Positions 9,076 through 15,362 of a stretch of 64,000 nucleotides of DNA are shown one piece after another. Origin of the DNA: G963708235 sp963708235 (GTDB taxonomy: Bacteria > Actinomycetota > Acidimicrobiia > Spongiisociales > UBA5794); NCBI GenBank assembly GCA_963708235.1, contig OY970200.1, forward strand, positions 310,001 through 374,000. Direction: 5' to 3'. The position numbers and the translations under genes were made by a program. Position 1 is the first letter of the stretch; each line of letters begins with the position of its first letter. The notes under the pieces were generated by a model, which was not told the DNA's origin, did not search any database, and worked only from the letters and a program-made list of their open reading frames with translations.

Positions 9076-10203
9076 TCACCAGTCGAGAGCCACCACAGGT
9101 ACGTCGAGTTCGATCCGTTCCCCCGATTCCAGCACCAAGGTGGCGGGCGCCTGCAGATCGTCCACCGGTGACGTCCCGAGGACGATCTCCCCCGACGCAC
9201 TCACCGCAACGCTGAGATGCTCCGACGTGGTCAGCAGATCGGTGCGTGCTCCGGTGGCGAGGTCGAATGCCGTGGCCGTGGCCTCGCTGAAGTCGTCGGA
9301 GTAACCGATCGCCACCAAGCGGTCCCCGGCGACGTCGATCGCTCCGGGGTAGCTCTCCGTGTCAAGGGTGAACGGGAGGGTGGGGTGCCGGTCGATCGGG
9401 TCGCTGGTTCCCACCGGGAACTGGTAGATCGCTCCCGAGTAGTCCAATGCCAGTAGATCGCCGTCGGGATGCCACGCCACCGAGTGTAAGGCGGCCGGTT
9501 CATATGGGGTTTGCGGCGTCGCCTCGATGGTATGGGTCGTCGCTTCGCCGGACTGGAGATGGACCACCACCACCGCATTGAACGGGGTGAAGACCCACAG
9601 CTCCGGGTTCTCCGGATCGGGAATACACAGCGTCGAGTCGACGTAGGCCAGGTACCGCCCGTCCGGTGAGGGTGTCGGGTTGGCTCCGGGTGAGACCCGC
9701 TCCAGTTCGCCGCCGTCGAAGGGGATCTTGCCCACACTGCCCCGTGACGACTCGCAGGAGTACCACGAGTCCTCGTATCCCTCGCTGAAGAAGATGGTGT
9801 CCCGATCGGGGGTGATCCGGAGGCCTCCCCGGAACACCCCGCCTTCGCTGAACAGCGGGGCGAGGGTGCGGGTGACGCTGCCGTTACCAAGATCGATCTC
9901 GACCAGGTCGACGTCGCTGACGGCGATCACGGTGTCCGGCAGCGCCGCCGCCGGTTCCGTCGTCGATGTGGTCGTGCCGTCGATCATGGTGGTGGTTGCC
10001 GCCACCGTGGTGGTTGTCGTGGGCGACGTCGAGGTGGGTGCGCCGGAGGTCGTCGACGCCGATGCCGTGGTGGTGGTGCTCGGTGCGGTGGGGGGTGGGG
10101 CGGTGACGATGGTGCTGATGGTTTCGTCACCTCCGGCGCACCCGGTCACGGCCAAGGTGGCCGTGAGCACGGCAACGATGAGCACGAACGAGCGATGTCG
10201 CAT
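9076..10203 (-). CDS. lipoprotein with beta-propeller-like (WD40/TolB-type) repeats
   Basis: Secreted lipoprotein of 375 residues. The signal peptide ends in the lipobox LAVTGCAGG, with Cys about residue 22. It is followed by a Thr/Ser/Pro linker of some 60 residues (for example TSTSPTTTTTVAATTTM) and then repeated segments such as TPDRDTIFFSEGY, SPDGRYLAYVDSTLC and WHPDGDLLALDYSGAIYQFP, the strand pattern of TolB/WD40-like propellers. The role is unknown; ligand binding or protein interaction at the outer face of the membrane is the general expectation. It sits between the two LigD-module genes but there is no reason to link it to DNA repair. Confidence 0.8.
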   Translation of the reverse strand: MRHRSFVLIVAVLTATLAVTGCAGGDETISTIVTAPPPTAPSTTTTASASTTSGAPTSTSPTTTTTVAATTTMIDGTTTSTTEPAAALPDTVIAVSDVDLVEIDLGNGSVTRTLAPLFSEGGVFRGGLRITPDRDTIFFSEGYEDSWYSCESSRGSVGKIPFDGGELERVSPGANPTPSPDGRYLAYVDSTLCIPDPENPELWVFTPFNAVVVVHLQSGEATTHTIEATPQTPYEPAALHSVAWHPDGDLLALDYSGAIYQFPVGTSDPIDRHPTLPFTLDTESYPGAIDVAGDRLVAIGYSDDFSEATATAFDLATGARTDLLTTSEHLSVAVSASGEIVLGTSPVDDLQAPATLVLESGERIELDVPVVALDW

Positions 10204-10209
10204 GTGGTC

Positions 10210-10215
10210 ACCCTA
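10210..10215 (-). promoter_or_regulatory. -10 box of a probable leaderless promoter (lipoprotein gene)
   Basis: TAGGGT on the minus strand, 6 bases before the ATG at 10203, with no Shine-Dalgarno between them. Confidence 0.5.
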
Positions 10216-10235
10216 CCGGGGGTGGCCGGGTGTGG

Positions 10236-11234
10236 TCACTCGTCCCAGTTCTCGGCGCGGCGTTTCGACGGCTGCACCCGTGGCGGCTCGCCCGGCATCT
10301 TGGGATAGTGAGGAGGCCAGGGGGCATCGCCGATGCCGTTCTCCTCATCGGCCGCCACCATCTCGAGGACCGGTTCCAGCCGGCCGGGGGCGTCATCGAT
10401 GGCGGCGGTGAGATCCCCGAGATCGGCCCAGCGGTCGGCGAATGCCGCCATGTCGAAGCTGCGGTGATCGATATCGGCCAGCTCGTCCCAGCGGAACGGA
10501 GTCGACACCAGACCGGTGTGGCGGACGGAGTAGGCGCTGGCGATGGTCTTGTCCCAGGCGTTCTGGTTGTAGTCGACGAAGACCCCCTGCCGCTCCTCCT
10601 TCCACCATGCGGTGGTGGCCAGCGGGTGGCGCCGCTCCAGCTCGCGCGCCAACGCCAGCCCGGCCCGCCGGACCTCGTAGAAGGTCCATTCCTGTGCCAA
10701 CCGCACGTAGATGTGGATGCCCCGGTTCCCCGAGGTCTTCGGCCAGCCCACCAGACCCTTCTCGGTGAGCAGCTCCTGCACCGCAGCGGCGACCTCGCGG
10801 GCGGAGTCGAAGTCGTAACCGTCGGTGGGATCGAGATCGATCCGCAACTCGTCGGGGTGTTCGAGGTCGTCGGCTCGGGCGTTCCACGGGTTGAGATCGA
10901 TGCAGTTGAGTTGCGCCATCCAGATGACGTCGCCCTCGTCGAGGGGAAGGAACATCGTCCCCGGGCGAGCCGAGGGAAAGGTGACGTCGACCGTGGTCCG
11001 GGCGCCCCGTGCCGCCCGCTTCACATAGAGTGGGTCACCGCCGACCCCGTGATTCCATCGCTTGAGCATCGTGGGGCGGTTACGGACCCCGCGCAGCGCA
11101 CCGGGGGCACATCGCAGATAGTGATCCACCAGATCCCGCTTGGTCCAGCCCTGTTCCGGGAACAGCACCTTGTCCGGGCTGGAGATACGGATCTCCCTCC
11201 CGCCGGCCTCGACATGGATCTCTTTGGCGCTCAC
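10236..11234 (-). CDS. LigD-type DNA polymerase/primase (non-homologous end-joining polymerase domain)
   Basis: Stand-alone polymerase domain of LigD (archaeo-eukaryotic primase fold), which fills gaps and adds ribonucleotides at double-strand breaks. Diagnostic segments are SSPDKVLFPEQGWTKRDLV, the metal-binding DxD in RIDLDPTDGYDF (about residue 131), TSGNRGIHIYVRL and the C-terminal VSTPFRWDELADI. The frame is open upstream to 11324, but the conserved part begins at VSAKEIHVEAGG, so I chose the GTG at 11234; a TTG one codon upstream (11237) has better spacing to GAGGGG and is an alternative. The length is usual for split LigD-Pol proteins. No Ku gene is in the window. Confidence 0.88.
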   Translation of the reverse strand: MSAKEIHVEAGGREIRISSPDKVLFPEQGWTKRDLVDHYLRCAPGALRGVRNRPTMLKRWNHGVGGDPLYVKRAARGARTTVDVTFPSARPGTMFLPLDEGDVIWMAQLNCIDLNPWNARADDLEHPDELRIDLDPTDGYDFDSAREVAAAVQELLTEKGLVGWPKTSGNRGIHIYVRLAQEWTFYEVRRAGLALARELERRHPLATTAWWKEERQGVFVDYNQNAWDKTIASAYSVRHTGLVSTPFRWDELADIDHRSFDMAAFADRWADLGDLTAAIDDAPGRLEPVLEMVAADEENGIGDAPWPPHYPKMPGEPPRVQPSKRRAENWDE

Positions 11235-11310
11235 CAAGCCATTATCCCCTCTCGTCGACCTCCCGGCGGCGGACGGCGGGTGGTGCCCGTCGCTCTGATC
11301 CGGGGGTGGG

Positions 11311-11316
11311 TAACGT
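11311..11316 (+). promoter_or_regulatory. possible -10 box upstream of the amine oxidase gene
   Basis: TAACGT, 6 bases before an ATG at 11323 that opens a 22-codon reading frame (11323-11391) ending 4 bases before the oxidase GTG. Transcription would start at or near that ATG, giving either a leader peptide or a 73-base 5' leader. Confidence 0.35.
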
Positions 11317-11395
11317 GCCGTCATGACTCTTCGCCAACCGCCATCTCTGCGCCGGCACCCTCTGTGCCGATCCCTGATCTCGGCGATGTGACCCG

Positions 11396-12547
11396 GTGGG
11401 CGGCATCTCGGCGGTGACCCGGTCGGCGGTGGTGGTGGGCGCCGGCGTGTTCGGCGCTTCGATCGCCGATCACCTCGCCGGCACCGGATGGGGTGTGGAG
11501 CTTGTCGAGCAGTACCAGCCGGGGCATGTCCGTCAATCCAGCGGGGGCGCCAGCCGGCTGATCCGCTACAGCCACGGATCGGATGCCGAACACAGCGCCA
11601 TGGCCTGGCGGGCCCGGGAGATGTGGCAGGAGCTGGAGCGCGATTGCGGGAAGACGTTGCTCATCCCGAGCGGGGTGGTCTGGTTCACCACGGGCAGCGG
11701 GTGGGTGGCCGACAGTGCCCGGACCCTTGCCGATCTTGGTATCCCGGCGCGGATGTTGGACCCGGGCGAGGTGACCGGGCTCTTTCCGAGCGTCGAGACC
11801 GGTGACCTGGTCGGAGCGCTCCACGAACCGGACGCCGGCGTGCTTCGGGCCGCCGATGCGGTGCGGGCGCTGGTCGCCAGGGCGCAGCGCCGTGGGGCCC
11901 GCCTCACCCTCGCCGAGGCGTATCCCGGCGAAGACGGTGGAGGGGTGATCATCGACGGGGAACCCCGCCGGGCCGACATCGTGGTGTGGGCCTGCGGACC
12001 GTGGCTTCCGGAGGTGTTCCCGGATCTGGTCGACGTCGCCGTCACCAAACAGGACGTGCTCTTCTACGGGGTGGACGCCGAATGGTCGTCGCCTGCCGTT
12101 CCGGGGTGGGTGGACTACGAGGCGGCGATGTACGGCTGCGGTGACATCGACGGGCTCGGATTCAAGGCGTCATCCGATGTCGACGGTGAGCCCTTCGACC
12201 CCGACACCGGGTCGCGGCTACCCAGCGCCGTCAACGTGGAGCGTTGTCGAACCTACCTCGGCCACCGGTTCCCGGCGCTCGCCGATGCGCCGCTGGTCTT
12301 CTCCCGCACCTGCCAGTACACCTCGACCCCCGACACCCGGTGGATCATCGCCCCGCACCCCGACCATGCCTCGGTCTGGATCGTCGGCGGCGGATCGGGT
12401 CACGGGTTCAAGCACGGTCCCGCCCTCGGCGAATACGTCGCCCGGCTCGTTGCCGGCGAGCGGTCGCCGGATCCCAGCTACGGCCTGCAGCGGCGAAGCT
12501 CGGCCACCGGGCTTCGGAGCGTGTCGAGGCAGCCGCACTCGGTTTGA
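11396..12547 (+). CDS. FAD-dependent amine oxidase, monomeric sarcosine oxidase / N-methyltryptophan oxidase (SolA) type
   Basis: Flavoenzyme of 383 residues that should oxidise an N-methyl or secondary amino acid, giving H2O2. The N-terminus has the dinucleotide-binding motif VVVGAGVFGASIADHLAG and the family signature SSGGASRLIRYSHG. Near residue 305 the segment RTCQYTSTPDTRW matches the region of monomeric sarcosine oxidase in which the Cys binds FAD covalently, so a covalent flavin is likely. The C-terminal GGGSGHGFKHGPALGEYVA is also conserved. GTG at 11396 has no good Shine-Dalgarno; a GTG at 11414 (VTRSAVVVG) is an equally possible start. The substrate is unknown. Confidence 0.88.
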   Translation: MGGISAVTRSAVVVGAGVFGASIADHLAGTGWGVELVEQYQPGHVRQSSGGASRLIRYSHGSDAEHSAMAWRAREMWQELERDCGKTLLIPSGVVWFTTGSGWVADSARTLADLGIPARMLDPGEVTGLFPSVETGDLVGALHEPDAGVLRAADAVRALVARAQRRGARLTLAEAYPGEDGGGVIIDGEPRRADIVVWACGPWLPEVFPDLVDVAVTKQDVLFYGVDAEWSSPAVPGWVDYEAAMYGCGDIDGLGFKASSDVDGEPFDPDTGSRLPSAVNVERCRTYLGHRFPALADAPLVFSRTCQYTSTPDTRWIIAPHPDHASVWIVGGGSGHGFKHGPALGEYVARLVAGERSPDPSYGLQRRSSATGLRSVSRQPHSV

Positions 12548-12597
12548 CGTTCCCCGTGCTGGGTACATCTTCCGGACTCGTACGGAAGGCATGACCA

Positions 12598-12768
12598 GTG
12601 AGTAGAACGACCGATGAGATGACCAACCGTCTCACCCACCGCCTCGGCGCCCTGGAACGCAAGATCGAACTGCAGGAACGCGCCATGGAGGATCTTCGCA
12701 CCGCCGTCAACCGCCTTCAGGAGATCGTCACCACCGTCCGCAACGAGCGCACCGGAAACCTGTACTGA
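12598..12768 (+). CDS. small coiled-coil protein (56 aa, SlyX-like)
   Basis: Short gene in the gap after the amine oxidase. GTG at 12598 is preceded by GGAAGG with 8-base spacing. The 56-residue product is almost entirely a charged heptad helix (RLGALERKIELQERAMEDL, then RTAVNRLQEIVTTVRNER), with leucines and other hydrophobics at a/d spacing, so a dimeric coiled coil is expected. It resembles the short SlyX-like coiled-coil proteins in size and pattern, but similarity is too general to name it. Third-position GC is high, as in true genes nearby. Confidence 0.7.
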   Translation: MSRTTDEMTNRLTHRLGALERKIELQERAMEDLRTAVNRLQEIVTTVRNERTGNLY

Positions 12769-12833
12769 GTTTGCCGGTTCCGCCGCCGACGCATTCCCGT
12801 ACCAGGTTGCGTCCACCCCCCGAACCCGAAGCT

Positions 12834-12875
12834 GTGACCCAGATGTCGCGACCCAGAAGTCGTGACCCAGAGGTC
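12834..12875. repeat. three tandem 14-bp repeats
   Basis: Units GTGACCCAGATGTC, GCGACCCAGAAGTC and GTGACCCAGAGGTC are head to tail in the short gap between two convergent genes. No known function. Confidence 0.6.
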
Positions 12876-12885
12876 GTGACGCGGG

Positions 12886-12917
12886 TGAGCCGGCCCGCCG
12901 TGAGGCGAACCGGCTCA
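12886..12917. terminator. stem-loop between convergent genes
   Basis: TGAGCCGG (12886-12893) pairs with CCGGCTCA (12910-12917) around a 16-base loop, between the small coiled-coil gene and the 3' end of hsp20. Could serve both strands. Confidence 0.45.
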
Positions 12918-12948
12918 GAGAGGACCCGGACCGAAGGGGAGGTGCCGG

Positions 12949-13368
12949 CTAGGCGCCTACCTCGACGGTGACCTTGCGGGGGAGTACCTCGGGTCGCTTC
13001 GGAACGCTGATCTCGAGAATCCCGTCCCGGGCGTTGGCGGTGATGGCCTCGGGATCGATGCCCTCGGGCAGCAATACCGTCCGCTTGAACTGTCCCTCGA
13101 AGATCTCCTTGCGATGGAAACCGCCGTTCTCGTTGCTGTCGGTGTCGAAGGAGCGGCTGCCGGCGATCGTCAGCGTGCCACCCTCGACGGTGACATCCAG
13201 CGACTCGGCGTCGACACCGGCGGCTTCGCAGCGGACGACCAGGCTGGCTCCGCGCTCGAATACATCGACTCGGGGAAGCCATGCGCCGGAGCGGCCGCTG
13301 GGAGCGTCGAAGAGACGGTCGAGGTCGCGCACCAGGTCGAAGGGATCAAACCGAACCAGATTGCTCAT
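12949..13368 (-). CDS. Hsp20 / alpha-crystallin small heat-shock protein
   Basis: ATP-independent holdase chaperone of 139 residues. The N-terminus MSNLVRFDPFDLVRDLDRLF is typical. The alpha-crystallin domain runs from about residue 38 (LPRVDVFERGASLVVRCEAAG) through VEGGTLTIAGSR to the conserved ANARDGILEISVPKRPE near the C-terminus. The frame is open a further 18 codons upstream, but the ATG at 13368 has a strong GGAGGATGTGAC ribosome-binding site and matches the family start. A HAIR-like inverted repeat overlapping a -35 box lies 76 bases upstream, suggesting heat-inducible control by an HspR-type repressor. Confidence 0.95.
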   Translation of the reverse strand: MSNLVRFDPFDLVRDLDRLFDAPSGRSGAWLPRVDVFERGASLVVRCEAAGVDAESLDVTVEGGTLTIAGSRSFDTDSNENGGFHRKEIFEGQFKRTVLLPEGIDPEAITANARDGILEISVPKRPEVLPRKVTVEVGA

Positions 13369-13427
13369 GTCACATCCTCCATGGCGAAGCGTCAGTCTCC
13401 ATAGGCTGACATCAGAACTCATGGCAG

Positions 13428-13456
13428 ATGATGCATCATGAAATCTGAGTTGTCAA
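13428..13456 (-). promoter_or_regulatory. hsp20 promoter (-35 TTGACA, -10 CATCAT)
   Basis: Reading the minus strand, TTGACA (13456-13451) is followed after exactly 17 bases by CATCAT (13433-13428). The -35 box sits in the spacer of the HAIR-like repeat. Confidence 0.5.
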
Positions 13457-13464
13457 GACTCAGA
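13444..13464. promoter_or_regulatory. HAIR-like HspR operator
   Basis: TCTGAGT (13444-13450) and ACTCAGA (13458-13464) form a perfect inverted repeat with a 7-base spacer. The HspR operator HAIR is CTTGAGT-N7-ACTCAAG, so the GAGT/ACTC core and the spacing are kept while the outer bases differ. Placed in the divergent region of hsp20 and the DUF4397 gene. Confidence 0.6.
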
Positions 13465-13579
13465 TCAGGAAAAATTGCCTTGGCTGGGGAGCGGACCGGC
13501 GATCGTTGTCATCCGTCGTGGCGTGTGGCACCGAACACCAGATGTCCATCCGATCTCTCCCTCCCACCAAGGAGCGACC

Positions 13580-14380
13580 ATGAAGAAACTGCTCACCCTG
13601 ATCGCCGTAGTGGCGATCCTGCTGGTTCCGACCGCCGCCTCGGCAGCACAGGACGACGGCACCGTCACCGTGGTCCACGGTGTTCCCGGACTCGACGTCG
13701 ATGTCTGGGTCAACGGCGATGCCACCCTCGAAGGATTCACCTTCGGGACCGTCACCGACCCGCTGACCCTCCCTGCCGGCGACTATGACATCGAGATCTA
13801 CGCCGCGGGTACCGATCCCGAAGGCGCCGATCCGGCTCTCGCCGACACGGTGACGCTCCCTGCCGGCGCCAATGCGTCGATCGTGGCGCACCTCGATGCC
13901 GACGGCAACCCCACCCTCGCCGTCTTTGTCAATGACATCGATGCGCTCGATGCCGGCGAAGGTCGAGTCACGGTGCGTCACACCGCTGCCGCCCCCGATG
14001 TCGACGTGCTCGCCGGCGGCGACGTGCTGTTCGGTGGCGTGAGCAACGGCCAGGAGGGTGTCGCCGATGTGCCCGCCGACACCTACCCGGTCTCGGTTGT
14101 TCCGGCGGGCGCCACGGAGCCGGTGGTGTTCGAGACCGATCTCGAGGTGCCCGAGGGCACCAACGTCATCGTCTACGCCATCGGTTCGCTGGAGGACGAC
14201 TCCTTCACCGTGGCCGCACAGACGATCACCGGTCTGCACAGCGCCCCCGAGGGTGTTCCCACCGGCACCGGTGGCATGGCCGCCTCCGACGGCATGGCCC
14301 CGCTGACCGTCATGCTCGGTCTCCTCGGCGCCACTGCCGTGGTGGTCGGTGGTGTCCGTCTCCGCCGGGCAAATCGCTGA
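13580..14380 (+). CDS. DUF4397 domain surface protein with C-terminal sorting-signal-like tail
   Basis: Exported protein of 266 residues. A signal peptide (MKKLLTLIAVVAILLVPTAA, cut near ASAAQ) is followed by DUF4397 beta-rich repeats: VTVVHGVPGLDVDVWVNG opens the first and VTVRHTAAAPDVDVLAGG the second. The C-terminus has the three parts of a cell-wall sorting signal: VPTGTGG, a hydrophobic helix (APLTVMLGLLGATAVVVGG) and a basic tail RLRRANR. The next gene encodes a sortase, so this protein is its likely substrate, anchored through a non-LPXTG motif; that is inference. ATG at 13580 has AAGGAG at proper distance. DUF4397 function is not known. Confidence 0.88.
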   Translation: MKKLLTLIAVVAILLVPTAASAAQDDGTVTVVHGVPGLDVDVWVNGDATLEGFTFGTVTDPLTLPAGDYDIEIYAAGTDPEGADPALADTVTLPAGANASIVAHLDADGNPTLAVFVNDIDALDAGEGRVTVRHTAAAPDVDVLAGGDVLFGGVSNGQEGVADVPADTYPVSVVPAGATEPVVFETDLEVPEGTNVIVYAIGSLEDDSFTVAAQTITGLHSAPEGVPTGTGGMAASDGMAPLTVMLGLLGATAVVVGGVRLRRANR

Positions 14381-14405
14381 CCCGCTGACCGTGTCGCGGT
14401 CTCGA

Positions 14406-14440
14406 GTCGGGGTCGGGGGCTTGTGTCCTCCGACCCCGAC
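14406..14440 (+). terminator. stem-loop between the DUF4397 gene and the sortase gene
   Basis: GTCGGGGTCGG (14406-14416) pairs with CCGACCCCGAC (14430-14440), an 11-bp perfect stem with a 13-base loop, 26 bases after the DUF4397 stop. It may terminate or attenuate transcription before the sortase. Confidence 0.6.
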
Positions 14441-14484
14441 CCTGCTGCCAACACCCGTCCATCACGAAGGGCTGGCTGGGTCCT

Positions 14485-15243
14485 GTGAAACGAACAATCA
14501 ACTGGCTCCTGATCATCGGGGGTGCGTCATTGATCCTGGCGGCAGCCGCTTTCGGCGCCGGAAAGTCCGCCACGACGGAGCTGCCCGTTGGCGCCCCGGG
14601 CGAGGTCGTCGCCGATCTCGTCGCACCCTCACCAGATCCCGGCTCCGGCACTTCGGTGGCTCCCCCTACCTCCGCCGGGGTCGAGATTCCGACGGATGCG
14701 GGTTCACCTGAGCCCATTCCCGACCAGGTGGCAGCGACGACCTCGTCGACGTCACCCCCTCGGGTGACCCCGCCCGTCGGACTCAGCATCCCCACCATCG
14801 ACATCGATGCGCCGGTTGCTTCATACGGTGTCGACACCTCGACCGGTGAAATGGAGGTCCCGGACAACGTCACCGAGGTGGCCTGGTACCGCTTCGGTCC
14901 CGCCCCCGGTGAACCCGGTTCGGCGGTGCTCGCCGCTCACGTCGATCTCGCCGGCCAGGGCCCCGGTGTGTTCTTCGATCTGGTCCGCCTCGAAGTCGGC
15001 GATCCCATTGCGGTGGATCACGCCAACGGGACGATCACCCGGTACCGCGTCATCGCTCGTGCCGAATACTCAAAGGACGACCTCCCTCTCGACGCCGTGT
15101 TCTCGCGGACCGGTCCGCCGGTGCTGACGCTGATCACGTGTGGGGGAGGGTTCAACAGGTCGAGCCGCAGCTACGACAGCAATGTGGTGGTCTATGCGGT
15201 GCCCGATGAAAGCTTGCGACTGCGCCCCGGGGACCGGGGCTGA
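14485..15243 (+). CDS. class F-like sortase
   Basis: Membrane-anchored transpeptidase of 252 residues. An N-terminal membrane segment (WLLIIGGASLILAAAAFGAG) is followed by a Pro/Ser/Thr linker of about 80 residues. The sortase beta-barrel then shows the catalytic His in VLAAHVDLAGQGPGVFFDL, the Cys in LTLITCGGGF and the Arg in NRSSRSYDSNVVVYA. The AHVD and LITCGG.F..Y.dNVVV patterns are those of actinobacterial class F sortases. It follows the DUF4397 gene, whose C-terminus looks like a sorting signal, so the two probably work as a dedicated pair. Start is GTG at 14485 with weak ribosome-binding sequence. Confidence 0.88.
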   Translation: MKRTINWLLIIGGASLILAAAAFGAGKSATTELPVGAPGEVVADLVAPSPDPGSGTSVAPPTSAGVEIPTDAGSPEPIPDQVAATTSSTSPPRVTPPVGLSIPTIDIDAPVASYGVDTSTGEMEVPDNVTEVAWYRFGPAPGEPGSAVLAAHVDLAGQGPGVFFDLVRLEVGDPIAVDHANGTITRYRVIARAEYSKDDLPLDAVFSRTGPPVLTLITCGGGFNRSSRSYDSNVVVYAVPDESLRLRPGDRG

Positions 15244-15301
15244 CCGCCCGGGATTGCGGTCCCGGTTGGGCCGTCACTCCGGGAGCGGAGGTGGCAGGTG
15301 G

Positions 15302-15348
15302 GGCGGTCCGGCCCCCCGCTCCGGGTGGAGCGGGAGAACCGGACCGCC
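15302..15348. terminator. bidirectional terminator hairpin
   Basis: GGCGGTCCGG (15302-15311) pairs with CCGGACCGCC (15339-15348), and inside it CCGCTCC (15316-15322) pairs with GGAGCGG (15327-15333) around GGGT. It lies between the convergent sortase and peptidase genes. Confidence 0.75.
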
Positions 15349-15362
15349 GACACGACTGCGTA

